64,000 bases of DNA from Gordonia humi. GTDB lineage: Bacteria; Actinomycetota; Actinomycetes; Mycobacteriales; Mycobacteriaceae. The position numbers and the translations under genes were made by a program. Each line of letters begins with the position of its first letter. Position 1 is the stretch's first letter. Location: NCBI RefSeq assembly GCF_014197435.1, contig NZ_JACIFP010000001.1:2728001-2792000 (forward strand), given 5' to 3'. Under the pieces are notes generated by a model that was not told where the DNA came from, made no database searches, and saw nothing but the letters and a program-made list of their open reading frames with translations. This document shows positions 55,233 to 64,000 of this stretch, piece after piece.

Positions 55233-58200
55233 GTGACCGATAACGGGTCGCCGGTGAACGCCGATACGGCGCATCTCACGGCGGAAGACATTCCCCTCCG
55301 ACTCCGCGTGCACGCGCTCGCCCGCCTGGTGGGAACCACCAGCCGGGACGTGCTCGGGCACCTCGGAGAACTCGGAGTGACGGCGCGCACCGCGCAGTCG
55401 TCGATCTCGCGCGACGACGCCATGCTCGTCGCGCGACGCCTCGGTGTCGCCGCACCCGAGGACACCGCGCAGTCGGATGCGCCCGCCGCCGAGGAGTCGA
55501 CGCCGGGCGAATCGACGCCCGACTCCCGGGCCGCGGACGCGTCGACGGCGGACGTGCGGCCGACCGCCGAACCGAATCTGTTCTCGGCCGTCGAGGTCGT
55601 GGAGCCGACGGCGCCGCCCGCGGCGTCCGAGCCCGCGGTGCCGCTGTTCCTGGCGGCGGAGCCGGGGGAGAAGAAGGCCGACGCCAAGAAGTCCGATGCC
55701 AAGAAGGAGACGGCGAAGAAGAGCGACGGCAAGAAGTCGGACGCCAAGCGATCCGCCGACAAAGCCGCCGCCGAGCAGGCCGACGACGCGGCGCGGCAGG
55801 ACAAGAGCGCCGAGAACAAGAGTTCCGAGAACAAGGGCGCCGAGAACAAGAAGACCGACGACAAGAAGAGCGACGGCAAGAGATCTGACGGCAAGAAGTC
55901 GGACGCGAAGAAGTCCGACACCAAGAAATCGTCGAAGAAGGCCGACTCCAAGAAATCGTCGAAGAAGTCCGACGCCAAGGAACCGACGGTCGCGACCGAG
56001 GCCGACGGGGCGACCGAGACCGACGGGGCGACCGAGACCGACGGGGCGACCGAGGTCCGGGCGGACGGGCCCGCCGTCGAGACCACCGACGTCGTGCCGG
56101 CCGCCGAGAGCGAGACGGCCGCACCCGAGTCGGCGACCGCGGACGCCGACGCATCGCCCGCCGCGGACTCCGAGCAGACCGACGACCAGACGGACCAGTC
56201 CGACGACGGCGCGGGCGAATCGCGCTCTCGTCGCCGTCGCCGCGGCCGTCGCGGACGCGGACGCGGACGCGGCGACCAGCCGGAGGCCGGCGAGCAGGAC
56301 GACGCCGAGGCCGCCGAGTCGACGGACGGCCCGTCCGAGGACGGACGGTCCGCGGAGAGCACCGACACCGAGCAGCCGACCGACGACGACTCGACCGATG
56401 ATGATTCGGACGCCGACGACGCGTCCGACGATCAGGCGCCGAGCAGCAAGCGTCGCCGTCGCAGGCGTCGTCGCCGTGGCACCGGCGACTCCGACGACGC
56501 CGCGACCACCGACGATCCGCCGAACACCGTCGTGCACGAGCGCGAGCCGCGCACCAAGCGGGTCCGCGACGAGGTCCAGGGCATCTCCGGGTCGACGCGT
56601 CTGGAGGCCAAGCGTCAGCGTCGTCGTGACGGACGCGACGCCGGGCGTCGTCGTCCGCCGATCCTGACCGAATCGGAGTTCCTGGCCCGCCGGGAGTCCG
56701 TCGAGCGGGTGATGGTGGTCCGCGAGCGCTCTGCGAACGCCGCCGTCGCCTCGCACGAGTCGCACGCCGCGCCCACCGAGGACTACACGCAGGTGGCCGT
56801 CCTCGAAGACGGCGTCTTGGTGGAGCACTTCGTCACCACCGAGACCAGCCAGTCGATGGTCGGCAACATCTACCTCGGTCGTGTGCAGAACGTGCTGCCG
56901 GGCATGGAGGCCGCCTTCGTCGACATCGGTCGCGGACGCAACGGCGTCCTGTACGCGGGCGAGGTCAACTGGGAGGCCGCCGGACTCGACGGCCGCTCGC
57001 GCAAGATCGAACAGGCGCTCTCCCCGGGCGACTACGTCCTCGTCCAGGTCAGCAAGGACCCGGTGGGGCACAAGGGCGCGCGACTCACCACGCAGATCTC
57101 GCTGGCCGGCCGCTATCTCGTCTACGTGCCGGGCGGCTCGTCCACCGGGATCAGCCGAAAACTGCCCGACACCGAGCGCAAGCGGCTCAAGCAGATCCTG
57201 GCGAAGGTCGTTCCGTCCGAGGCCGGTGTCATCATCCGCACGGCGTCCGAGGGCGTCAGCGAGGACGAGCTGGCCGCCGACGTCGCGCGCCTCGAATCGC
57301 AGTGGAAGAGCATCGAGGCCTCGGCCGCCGAGCACCAGGAGAAGGCGTCGGGCAGCCCCCGAGCCCTCTACGAGGAGCCGGACCTGCTGGTCCGCGTGGT
57401 CCGGGACCTGTTCAACGAGGACTTCTCCAAGCTCGTCGTCGAAGGCGACAAGGCGTGGTCGCTGGTCTCCGGGTATGTCGGCGACGTGGCGCCGGACCTG
57501 TCCGAGCGCGTCGAGCGGTTCACCAAGGCGCATGCCGACTCGCCCGACTCGTTCGTGGTGCACCGGATCGACGAGCAACTCGCCAAAGCGCTCGATCGCA
57601 AGGTGTGGCTGCCCTCGGGCGGCACACTGATCATCGAGCACACCGAGGCGATGACGGTCGTCGACGTCAACACCGGCAAGTTCACCGGATCGGGCGGCAA
57701 TCTCGAGGAGACGGTCACCCGGAACAACCTGGAGGCGGCCGAGGAGATCGTTCGTCAGATGCGCCTGCGCGACATCGGCGGCATGATCATCGTCGACTTC
57801 ATCGACATGGTGCTCGAGAGCAACCGCGATCTGGTCCTGCGCCGTCTCACCGAGGCGCTCGCCCGCGACCGGACCCGCCACCAGGTGTCGGAGGTCACCT
57901 CGCTCGGACTGGTCCAGATGACGCGTAAGCGGCTCGGCACGGGTCTGCTGGAGGCGTTCTCCACGACCTGTACCGCGTGCGCCGGTCGAGGAGTCATCGT
58001 CCACGCGAACCCGGTCGAGGTGCGTCCCTCCGACGACGCCGGCCGCGGTGACGCGGGCGGCCGACGGTCGCGTCGGAAGAAGAGCGGCGGTCGCGGCGAC
58101 GGCGCGCCGTCGCCGACCGCCCCGGAACAGCCGAAGGCGCAACAGCACAAGCCCGCCGCCGAGCATCCGATGTTCAAGGCGATGGCCCACCACGACGAGG

Positions 58201-58682
58201 ACGGCGCGGCCGAGCCCGAGAACGCCGATACGGCAGATCGGGGTCGGGTCGACGCCGAACGCGCCGCGGAGCCGGAGACCTCGACACACGGGGGCCAGGC
58301 GCAGGACACTCGCTCGAACAACGCCGACGGCTCCCGCGGAAGCAGGCGTTCGCGTTCGAACGGCGGTCGTAACGGACGCCCGATCGACGGCGCCGCCGAG
58401 TCCGCACCGACGGCGACGGAGACGGGTACGGCGTCGGCCGATGCACCGGCACCCGTGACCGCGGACGAGGCCGCACCGGTCACGACCGTCACGCGGCGTC
58501 GCCGGGCGGTGCGTCGTACGTCGGCGCCCACCGCGGTGCCGCCCGAGCCGATCACCGTGACGCCCGACCACCCGGTGACCACCGTCGCCGCGCAGACGGC
58601 GGAGCCCGTCGTGGCGGCCACCCGGACACCTCGTCGGCGCAGCGGCCGTCGGGCGGCGGGACCTCCGCCGTCGGAGCAGTGA
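55233..58682 (+). CDS. rne: Ribonuclease E/G
   Basis: This 1149-residue endoribonuclease has an N-terminal extension of about 500 residues: an IF2_N-like helical segment (LARLVGTTSRDVLGHLG), then a long Lys/Asp/Ser-rich disordered region with KKSD repeats, and an Arg-rich region RSRRRRRGRRGRGRG. The catalytic half starts with the S1 domain near 540 (NIYLGRVQNVLPGMEAAFVD). Catalytic Asp residues are in VVDVNTGKFTG near 810 and IIVDFIDM near 855, and the Zn-link is CTACAGRG near 913. The C-terminal disordered tail has another Arg-rich stretch. It cleaves single-stranded RNA in decay and rRNA processing. GTG 55233 follows GAGGAG. Confidence 0.96.
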   Translation: MTDNGSPVNADTAHLTAEDIPLRLRVHALARLVGTTSRDVLGHLGELGVTARTAQSSISRDDAMLVARRLGVAAPEDTAQSDAPAAEESTPGESTPDSRAADASTADVRPTAEPNLFSAVEVVEPTAPPAASEPAVPLFLAAEPGEKKADAKKSDAKKETAKKSDGKKSDAKRSADKAAAEQADDAARQDKSAENKSSENKGAENKKTDDKKSDGKRSDGKKSDAKKSDTKKSSKKADSKKSSKKSDAKEPTVATEADGATETDGATETDGATEVRADGPAVETTDVVPAAESETAAPESATADADASPAADSEQTDDQTDQSDDGAGESRSRRRRRGRRGRGRGRGDQPEAGEQDDAEAAESTDGPSEDGRSAESTDTEQPTDDDSTDDDSDADDASDDQAPSSKRRRRRRRRRGTGDSDDAATTDDPPNTVVHEREPRTKRVRDEVQGISGSTRLEAKRQRRRDGRDAGRRRPPILTESEFLARRESVERVMVVRERSANAAVASHESHAAPTEDYTQVAVLEDGVLVEHFVTTETSQSMVGNIYLGRVQNVLPGMEAAFVDIGRGRNGVLYAGEVNWEAAGLDGRSRKIEQALSPGDYVLVQVSKDPVGHKGARLTTQISLAGRYLVYVPGGSSTGISRKLPDTERKRLKQILAKVVPSEAGVIIRTASEGVSEDELAADVARLESQWKSIEASAAEHQEKASGSPRALYEEPDLLVRVVRDLFNEDFSKLVVEGDKAWSLVSGYVGDVAPDLSERVERFTKAHADSPDSFVVHRIDEQLAKALDRKVWLPSGGTLIIEHTEAMTVVDVNTGKFTGSGGNLEETVTRNNLEAAEEIVRQMRLRDIGGMIIVDFIDMVLESNRDLVLRRLTEALARDRTRHQVSEVTSLGLVQMTRKRLGTGLLEAFSTTCTACAGRGVIVHANPVEVRPSDDAGRGDAGGRRSRRKKSGGRGDGAPSPTAPEQPKAQQHKPAAEHPMFKAMAHHDEDGAAEPENADTADRGRVDAERAAEPETSTHGGQAQDTRSNNADGSRGSRRSRSNGGRNGRPIDGAAESAPTATETGTASADAPAPVTADEAAPVTTVTRRRRAVRRTSAPTAVPPEPITVTPDHPVTTVAAQTAEPVVAATRTPRRRSGRRAAGPPPSEQ
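56004..56054 (+). repeat. 18-bp tandem repeat inside rne
   Basis: The unit GACGGGGCGACCGAGACC occurs nearly three times (starts 56004, 56022, 56040) and encodes repeats of DGATET in the disordered extension. The number of copies may vary between strains by slippage. Confidence 0.85.
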
Positions 58683-58699
58683 CACACTACGCGATGAGT

Positions 58700-58729
58700 T
58701 TGACCTGATAGGTTGCGGTGCCGTAGCCT
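58700..58729 (+). promoter_or_regulatory. Probable promoter of the rplU operon
   Basis: TTGACC (58700-58705) and TAGCCT (58724-58729) are separated by 18 bp, a reasonable SigA-type promoter about 160 bp before rplU. It starts 18 bp after the rne stop. Confidence 0.45.
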
Positions 58730-58734
58730 TGACA

Positions 58735-58840
58735 GGTCGCCTTCCGCAGACGCGCGCTGATGTGCGCGCAAGGCGCGGAAGCTGCTTCGAGAGGATTCTC
58801 GAGGCTGCAGTACACCACAGAATCGCCGATGAGCAGGATT
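58735..58840 (+). other. Structured 5' leader of the rplU mRNA
   Basis: Two hairpins can be drawn: CTTCCGC pairing with GCGGAAG around an inner GCGCGC/GCGCGC stem, and GCTTCGAGA pairing with TCTCGAGGC with one wobble. Together they occupy much of the region between the promoter and the rplU start. A regulatory role, such as L21 leader autoregulation known in other phyla, is inferred. Confidence 0.4.
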
Positions 58841-58886
58841 GGCCTGCGGGTTCGGCCCGATGAGACGAGTTAAGAGGACAGCGGGA

Positions 58887-59198
58887 ATGGCAACGTACGC
58901 GATCGTCAAGACCGGCGGTAAGCAGTACAAGGTCGCAGAGGGCGACATTGTGAAGGTCGAGAAGATCGACGCAGAGCAGGGCAGCAGCGTGTCGCTCCCT
59001 GTCGCGCTGGTCGTCGACGGTGCGAACCTGACCACCGATGCAGACAAGCTGGCCGCGAAGTCGGTCGACGCCGAGATCCTCGAGCACGTCAAGGGCCCGA
59101 AGATCCGCATCCACAAGTTCAAGAACAAGACCGGCTACCACAAGCGCCAGGGTCACCGTCAGAACCTGACGGTCCTCAAGGTCACCGGTATCAAGTAA
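58887..59198 (+). CDS. rplU: 50S ribosomal protein L21
   Basis: This 103-residue protein starts [21 protein letters not shown], the L21 signature, and ends with [18 protein letters not shown]. It binds 23S rRNA. ATG 58887 follows AGAGGA by 8 nt. It is the first gene of the conserved rplU-rpmA-obg-proB order. Confidence 0.98.
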   Translation: MATYAIVKTGGKQYKVAEGDIVKVEKIDAEQGSSVSLPVALVVDGANLTTDADKLAAKSVDAEILEHVKGPKIRIHKFKNKTGYHKRQGHRQNLTVLKVTGIK

Positions 59199-59255
59199 TC
59201 CTGCTCGGGCTCACCCCCGGCACCGAATTCCCTTTCTTCCCAGGAGGATTGATTC

Positions 59256-59519
59256 ATGTCAAGCAAGAAGGGTGCATCAAGCACTCGGAACGGTCGCGAT
59301 TCCAACGCCCAGCGCCTCGGTGTGAAGCGCTTCGGTGGCCAGGTCGTCAGCGCCGGTGAGATCCTGATCCGCCAGCGCGGCACCAAGTTCCACCCGGGCG
59401 TCGGCGTCGGTCGCGGCGGCGACGACACCCTGTTCGCTCTGCAGGCCGGCTCCGTCGAGTTCGGCACCAAGCGCGGCCGCAAGACGGTCAACATCGTTCC
59501 GCAGCCGTCCGAGGTCTGA
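59256..59519 (+). CDS. rpmA: 50S ribosomal protein L27
   Basis: This 87-residue protein begins [16 protein letters not shown] and has [23 protein letters not shown], the L27 signature. It contacts the peptidyl-transferase centre. The start follows AGGAGGA. It is followed by a hairpin that may weaken read-through into obg. Confidence 0.98.
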   Translation: MSSKKGASSTRNGRDSNAQRLGVKRFGGQVVSAGEILIRQRGTKFHPGVGVGRGGDDTLFALQAGSVEFGTKRGRKTVNIVPQPSEV

Positions 59520-59553
59520 CGACCCGGTCGAACGCCGAACAACTCAGCTCTGC

Positions 59554-59597
59554 AGCAGGGCGGGTCAGGGTCACTGAGAACCCCGACCCGCCCTGCT
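59554..59597. terminator. Hairpin between rpmA and obg
   Basis: A stem of 18 pairs with one mismatch (AGCAGGGCGGGTC pairing with GACCCGCCCTGCT) lies 35 bp after the rpmA stop and 47 bp before obg. It could terminate or attenuate between the ribosomal genes and obg. Confidence 0.7.
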
Positions 59598-59643
59598 TCA
59601 TTCTCTCTCCGGCCTCTGCGGTCGTTATGTAAGGAGACGCCAC

Positions 59644-61140
59644 GTGTCACGCTTCGTCGACCGCGTCAAGATCGATGTCGTCGCCGGTAACGGTGGGCAC
59701 GGCTGCTCGTCGGTCCACCGGGAGAAGTTCAAGCCGCTGGGCGGACCGGACGGCGGCAACGGCGGTCACGGCGGCGACGTCCGCCTCGTCGTCGACCCGC
59801 AGGTGCACACGCTGCTCGACTTCCACTTCCGGCCGCACGCGCGGGGCACCAACGGGCGTCCCGGTGAGGGCGGCAACCGCAACGGTGCGAACGGTGACGA
59901 ACTGGTTCTTCCGGTGCCCGACGGCACCGTGGTCCTCGACTCGCGCGGACAGATCGTCGCCGACATGGTCGGGGAGGGCACCGAGTTCATCGCAGCGCAG
60001 GGCGGCCGCGGAGGGCTGGGCAACGCGGCGCTCGCCTCGCGCGCCCGACGCGCCCCGGGATTCGCGCTGCTCGGCGAGCCCGGTGAGGAACGCGAGCTGG
60101 TCCTCGAACTCAAATCCGTCGCCGACGTCGGTCTCGTCGGCTTTCCGTCGGCGGGCAAGTCGTCGCTGGTGTCCGTGCTCTCGGCTGCGAAGCCGAAGAT
60201 CGCCGACTACCCGTTCACCACGCTGACGCCGAACCTCGGCGTGGTGACCGCCGGATCGGACGTGTTCACCGTCGCCGACGTGCCCGGACTGATTCCGGGT
60301 GCGTCCGAAGGACGGGGACTCGGACTGGAGTTCCTGCGCCACCTCGAGCGATGCGCGGTGCTGGCACACGTCGTCGACTGTGCGACGCTCGAACCCGGCC
60401 GCGACCCGATCTCCGACATCGACGCGCTCGAAGCGGAGCTCGCGGCGTACAAGCCGGCACTGGACGCGGACCACTCGCTCGGCGACCTCGCCCACCGTCC
60501 TCGCATCGTCGTCCTGAACAAGGTCGACATCCCGGAGGCCGACGAACTCGCCGACCTCGTCGAGGCCGACATCGCCGAACGCGGCTGGCCCGTGTTCCGT
60601 ATCTCCGCCGTCGCTCACAAGGGACTGGCCGAACTCACCTTCGCGCTCGCCGAGATGGTGCGCGAGTACCGCGCGACCCAGGCGAAGCCGGTCGCCCGCC
60701 GGACCGTGATCCGTCCGAAGGCCGTCGATCAGAACGAGTTCACCGTGGTGCCCGATCCCGCGGTGGAGGGCGGCTTCATCGTGCGCGGCGCACGCCCGGA
60801 GCGGTGGATCCGACAGACGCAGTTCGACAACGACGAGGCCGTCGGCTACCTCGCGGACCGACTCAACCGGCTCGGTGTGGAGGACGCCCTGGTCAAGAAC
60901 GGCGCGGTGCCGGGCGCCTCGGTCACCATCGGCGACGTCTGCTTCGACTGGGAGCCGTCGACGCCGACGGGTGAGCACGTGCCGCTCACGGGCCGCGGAA
61001 CCGACGTCCGCATGGAACGCAACGATCGCGTCGGTGCGGCCGAACGCAAGGTCGCTCGCGCCATGCGTCGGCAGCGCGCCGACGCCGAGTCGGAGGATTC
61101 GCTCGGCTGGGACGGCGATCTCCCCGACGACGATGAGTGA
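59644..61140 (+). CDS. obg: Obg-family GTPase (ObgE/CgtA)
   Basis: This 498-residue GTPase has the glycine-rich Obg fold at the N-terminus ([14 protein letters not shown]), G1 [10 protein letters not shown] near 164, the G3 motif DVPGLIPGA near 212, and NKVD near 292. It ends in an OCT domain (residues about 350-440) and an acidic tail. It binds the 50S subunit and controls ribosome maturation and the stringent response. GTG 59644 follows AAGGAGA. It overlaps proB by 8 bp. Confidence 0.96.
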   Translation: MSRFVDRVKIDVVAGNGGHGCSSVHREKFKPLGGPDGGNGGHGGDVRLVVDPQVHTLLDFHFRPHARGTNGRPGEGGNRNGANGDELVLPVPDGTVVLDSRGQIVADMVGEGTEFIAAQGGRGGLGNAALASRARRAPGFALLGEPGEERELVLELKSVADVGLVGFPSAGKSSLVSVLSAAKPKIADYPFTTLTPNLGVVTAGSDVFTVADVPGLIPGASEGRGLGLEFLRHLERCAVLAHVVDCATLEPGRDPISDIDALEAELAAYKPALDADHSLGDLAHRPRIVVLNKVDIPEADELADLVEADIAERGWPVFRISAVAHKGLAELTFALAEMVREYRATQAKPVARRTVIRPKAVDQNEFTVVPDPAVEGGFIVRGARPERWIRQTQFDNDEAVGYLADRLNRLGVEDALVKNGAVPGASVTIGDVCFDWEPSTPTGEHVPLTGRGTDVRMERNDRVGAAERKVARAMRRQRADAESEDSLGWDGDLPDDDE

Positions 61141-62248
61141 GCTGCGCGCCGGGATCGCGGGCGCCCGCAGCATCGTCGTCAAGATCGGCTCGTCGGCGCT
61201 GACCGACCTGGCCAGCGGGCTCGACCGGGACAGGCTCGACGCGCTCGTCGACGCCCTCGAAGCACGGATGCAGGCCGGATCGGACGTCGTCGTCGTCTCG
61301 TCGGGAGCCATCGGGGCGGGAATCGCCCCCCTCGGCCTGCGGAAGCGTCCGACCGATCTCGCGACCAAACAGGCCGCCGCCAGCGTCGGACAGCTGGCCC
61401 TGGCTCATGCGTGGGGGACGTCGTTCGCACGTTACCGGCGCGTGGTGGGCCAGGTCCTCCTGACCGCCGACGACTTCTCCGACCGGGCGCATCACGCCAA
61501 CGCGCAGCGGACGCTCGACCGTCTGCGTGCGTTGCACGCCGTGGCCGTGGTGAACGAGAACGACACGGTGGCCACCAATGAGATCCGCTTCGGCGACAAC
61601 GATCGTCTGGCCGCCCTCGTCGCGCACCTCGTCAGCGCCGACGCGCTGGTGCTGCTCTCGGACGTGGACGGTCTCTACACCGGCGATCCGCGACGCCCGG
61701 GGCCGGACGGTCGACCCGCACGTCTGATCGAGCAGGTCGACGGACCGGAGGACCTCGACGGAGTGATCGCCGGATCGGGTGGGGCCCTCGGCACCGGCGG
61801 CATGGCCTCGAAGCTCGCCGCGGCGCGGCTCGCCTCCGACTCCGGGGTGCCGGTGCTGTTGGCGTCGGCGTCGGACGCCGCGGCGGCTCTGCGCGACGCG
61901 TCCGTCGGCACAGCGTTCGCCGCACGTCCCGAGCGACTGTCGGCCCGACGTTTCTGGGTTCGGCACGCCGCCCAGTCGCACGGCCGCCTCGTCCTCGACG
62001 ACGGTGCCGTCCAGGCTGTCTGCCTGCGACGACGTTCGCTCCTCGCGGCGGGCGTGACCGCCGCGCACGGCAACTTCTCCACCGGGGACGTGGTCGACCT
62101 CGTCGATCTGCGCGGCGAGGTCCGAGGCCGCGGAGTGGTCGGCTACGACGCCGACGACGTCGCCCGAATGATCGGACGCTCGACCGATGAGCTGCCCGCG
62201 GATCTGCAACGACCGCTCATCCACGCCGACCATCTGGTGCCGGTGTAG
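61133..62248 (+). CDS. proB: Glutamate 5-kinase
   Basis: This 371-residue enzyme has the amino-acid kinase domain ([39 protein letters not shown]) and a C-terminal PUA domain (residues about 280-370). It phosphorylates glutamate in proline synthesis. ATG 61133 overlaps obg by 8 bp, so translation is coupled. A terminator follows, convergent with ectC. Proline and ectoine are both compatible solutes, so the neighbours share an osmotic theme. Confidence 0.95.
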   Translation: MSELRAGIAGARSIVVKIGSSALTDLASGLDRDRLDALVDALEARMQAGSDVVVVSSGAIGAGIAPLGLRKRPTDLATKQAAASVGQLALAHAWGTSFARYRRVVGQVLLTADDFSDRAHHANAQRTLDRLRALHAVAVVNENDTVATNEIRFGDNDRLAALVAHLVSADALVLLSDVDGLYTGDPRRPGPDGRPARLIEQVDGPEDLDGVIAGSGGALGTGGMASKLAAARLASDSGVPVLLASASDAAAALRDASVGTAFAARPERLSARRFWVRHAAQSHGRLVLDDGAVQAVCLRRRSLLAAGVTAAHGNFSTGDVVDLVDLRGEVRGRGVVGYDADDVARMIGRSTDELPADLQRPLIHADHLVPV

Positions 62249-62271
62249 ACGATCCCTCCCACGACCGGAGA

Positions 62272-62313
62272 GAGGGGAGTGCGCCCGACCCTCGGGTCGA
62301 GCGCACTCCCCTC
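62272..62313. terminator. Bidirectional terminator between proB and ectC
   Basis: A stem GAGGGGAGTGCGC with its complement, extended by an inner CGACCC/GGGTCG stem, lies 23 bp past the proB stop and 29 bp past the ectC stop. Confidence 0.8.
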
Positions 62314-62342
62314 AATCGACCGGAAAGTGAACCGGCGGTCCC

Positions 62343-62768
62343 TTACGCGCGATGCCGTCCGGCATCCTCCAACGGCGGGACCTCCACGAGCGGGTAGATG
62401 CCGTTCTCATCGTGCACCTCGGTGCCGACCACGGGCGGGTTGAAGACGCACAGCATGCGGAGCTGGGTCTTCGCGGTGACCGTGTGGCGGTCGTACTTGT
62501 CCATCATGTACATCGTCCCCGCGGCGAGCGGATAGGTGATGCCGGTCTCGCGGTCGAGGAGTTCACCCTCGCCCTCGACGAGCCAGACGGCCTCGATGTG
62601 GTTCGCGTAGTGGAACTCGTTGACCGATCCCGCCTTGATGGTGGTCTCGTGGAACGAGAACCCGACGCGGTCGCCTCCGAGGACGATCCGCTTGGAGACC
62701 CAGTTGCCCGACGGGTCGGCGACTTCGCGGTCGGTGCCGGTGATCTCTTCGGTGGTGCGGACGATCAT
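62343..62768 (-). CDS. ectC: L-ectoine synthase
   Basis: This 141-residue cupin starts MIVRTTEEITGTDREV and has FSFHETTIKAGSVNEFHYANHIEAVW, the metal-binding and substrate region of EctC. It cyclises N-gamma-acetyl-diaminobutyrate to ectoine, an osmoprotectant. ATG 62768 overlaps the ectB stop by 4 bp (ATGA). It is the last gene of the ectABC order in this direction. Confidence 0.96.
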   Translation of the reverse strand: MIVRTTEEITGTDREVADPSGNWVSKRIVLGGDRVGFSFHETTIKAGSVNEFHYANHIEAVWLVEGEGELLDRETGITYPLAAGTMYMMDKYDRHTVTAKTQLRMLCVFNPPVVGTEVHDENGIYPLVEVPPLEDAGRHRA

Positions 62769-64000
62769 GCGAAGACCTCCTCGACAGAAGCGAACAGGAT
62801 GTTCAGGCCCTCGGTCAACTCGTCGTCGGTGATCGTGAGGGCGGGCAGCAGCTTCACGACCTCGCCCGACGGGCCGGACGTCTCCGCGAGCAGGCCGCGC
62901 TTGAACGCCGCGGCGCAGACCTCGCCCGCCTTGGCCGGATCGTCGAAGACGAGTCCCTGGGCCATGCCGCGGCCGCGGTGCTTGATGCCGTCGAACTTCG
63001 CGCACAGCTCGTCGAAGTGTTCGGAGATCGCGATGCCCTTGGCCTTGGTCGAGACGGCGAGCTTGTCGTCGGACCAATAGGTGTCGATGGCCGTCTTGGC
63101 GGCGACGAACGCGGGGTTGTTGCCGCGGAACGTGCCGTTGTGCTCGCCCGGCTCCCACACGTCGAGCTCGGGCTTGATCAGGACCAGCGCCATCGGCATG
63201 CCGTAGCCGCCGATCGACTTCGACAGGGTGACGATGTCCGGAACGATGCCTGCCTCCTCGAACGAGAAGAAGTCGCCGGTGCGGCCACAGCCCATCTGCA
63301 CGTCGTCGACGATGAGCAGCATGTCCTGGCGCTTGCAGAGGTCGGCCAGGCCGCGCAGCCATTCGGCGCGCGCGACGTTGACGCCGCCCTCTCCCTGCAC
63401 GGTCTCGACGATGACGGCGGCGGGCTTGTTGAGGCCCGACCCCTCGTCGTTGAGGACGCGCTCGAACCACGCGAAGTCCTCGGTGGCGCCGCCCATGTAG
63501 TTGTCGAACGGCATCGGCGTCGAGTGGACCAGCGGGATGCCCGCACCGGCGCGCTTCATCGCGTTGCCGGTGACCGACAGCGATCCGAGCGTCATGCCGT
63601 GGAAGGCGTTGGTGAAGTTCACGATGGCCTCGCGACCGGTCACCTTGCGGGCCAGCTTCAGTGCGGACTCGACGGCGTTGGTGCCGGTCGGTCCGGGGAA
63701 CTGCATCACGTAGTCGAGGCCTCGCGGAGCGAGGATCTTCTCGGCGAACGTCTCGAGGAACTCGCCCTTGGCGCGGGTGTTCATGTCGAGACCGTGGGTG
63801 ATTCCGTCGCGCTCCATGTAGTCGAGCACGGCGCGCTTGAGGATCGGGTTGTTGTGCCCGTAGTTGAGTGCGCCTGCGCCCGCGAAGAAGTCGAGGTAGG
63901 TGTTGCCGTCCACGTCGGTGAGACGAGACCCGACGGCGGTGTCGAACAGTGCCGGCCAGTCCCGGCAGTACGAGCGGACTTGTGATTCGTGCTTGGTGAA
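62765..64000 (-). CDS. ectB: Diaminobutyrate-2-oxoglutarate transaminase (partial at window end)
   Basis: The frame is open to the window edge and reads FTKHESQVRSYCRDWPALFDT at the truncated start, so only a few N-terminal residues are missing. The PLP-binding Lys is in IVTLSKSIGGYGMPMAL, and the class III aminotransferase motifs (FPGPTGTNAVESALK, QGEGGVNVA, DDVQMGCGRTG) are present. It makes L-2,4-diaminobutyrate from aspartate semialdehyde for ectoine synthesis. ectA is expected just beyond the window, upstream on the same strand. Confidence 0.95.
   Translation of the reverse strand, partial: FTKHESQVRSYCRDWPALFDTAVGSRLTDVDGNTYLDFFAGAGALNYGHNNPILKRAVLDYMERDGITHGLDMNTRAKGEFLETFAEKILAPRGLDYVMQFPGPTGTNAVESALKLARKVTGREAIVNFTNAFHGMTLGSLSVTGNAMKRAGAGIPLVHSTPMPFDNYMGGATEDFAWFERVLNDEGSGLNKPAAVIVETVQGEGGVNVARAEWLRGLADLCKRQDMLLIVDDVQMGCGRTGDFFSFEEAGIVPDIVTLSKSIGGYGMPMALVLIKPELDVWEPGEHNGTFRGNNPAFVAAKTAIDTYWSDDKLAVSTKAKGIAISEHFDELCAKFDGIKHRGRGMAQGLVFDDPAKAGEVCAAAFKRGLLAETSGPSGEVVKLLPALTITDDELTEGLNILFASVEEVFA

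Noticed and set aside
56004-56054. Possible insertion or mobile repeat in rne
   Set aside because: The 18-bp tandem units are in frame and encode DGATET repeats in a disordered region; slippage explains them.
55014-59156. Long minus-strand open frame opposite rne and rplU
   Set aside because: Low-complexity Arg/Gly/Leu-rich translation produced by the repeats of rne; rne and rplU are certain.

Overview
The window is a GC-rich chromosomal segment from a mycolic-acid actinobacterium (order Mycobacteriales), most likely Gordonia or a close relative. The evidence is the codon use, an LpqH-type lipoprotein, a mycothiol-dependent CPWC nitroreductase, two MpaB/latex-clearing-type oxygenases and an ectoine operon. 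From ettA to proB (about 19.9-62.2 kb) gene order follows, from memory, the Mycobacterium tuberculosis block Rv2477c to Rv2439c: ettA, gdh, thioesterase, aglA, glbO, pepN, DsbA-like, rpiB, nei, tig, clpP1, clpP2, clpX, mobA, valS, folC, ndk, rne, rplU, rpmA, obg, proB. Genus assignment is inference. I saw no insertion sequence, prophage or CRISPR array.

Region 1 (1-8.4 kb) is nitrate/nitrite assimilation. A HemD-like regulator (NnaR type, cut by the window start) converges on a minus-strand cluster: a nitrate reductase fused to a CysJ-type diflavin reductase, nirB, nirD and a sirohydrochlorin chelatase. The last three overlap by 4 bp. Upstream of the fusion gene lies an array of four half-sites at 11-bp steps that resembles GlnR boxes.

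Region 2 (8.4-19.7 kb) is accessory metabolism and membrane genes: a thiolase, a HAD phosphatase, a GlsB-type protein, a secreted protein, an MpaB-type oxygenase, an arginine/ornithine antiporter with an arginine deiminase gene broken by a one-base frameshift, tRNA-Arg, a CopD-CtaG fusion, a TIGR02611 protein, and a MarR regulator divergent from a membrane permease with two perfect operators between them.

Region 3 (19.9-43 kb) holds ettA, then an inserted group (second MpaB paralog behind a palindrome, two small membrane proteins, second TIGR02611 protein), then the gdh-to-nei block. It is interrupted by a LysB/cutinase-like esterase, an L,D-transpeptidase and an XRE-cupin/benE pair with tandem operators.

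Region 4 (43-62.3 kb) has tRNA-Gly, tRNA-Pro, tig and clpP1P2 preceded by two ClgR-like boxes exactly 20 bp apart, then clpX, mobA, valS-folC, ndk, rne, rplU-rpmA-obg-proB. Between clpX and mobA sits a single AbiEi-like/nuclease-fold gene tightly bracketed by two copies of a 67-bp hairpin element (about 76% identical, with a compensatory base-pair change). This is the most unusual structure in the window and may be a single-gene mobile or selfish cassette. The window ends inside ectB, upstream of ectC.
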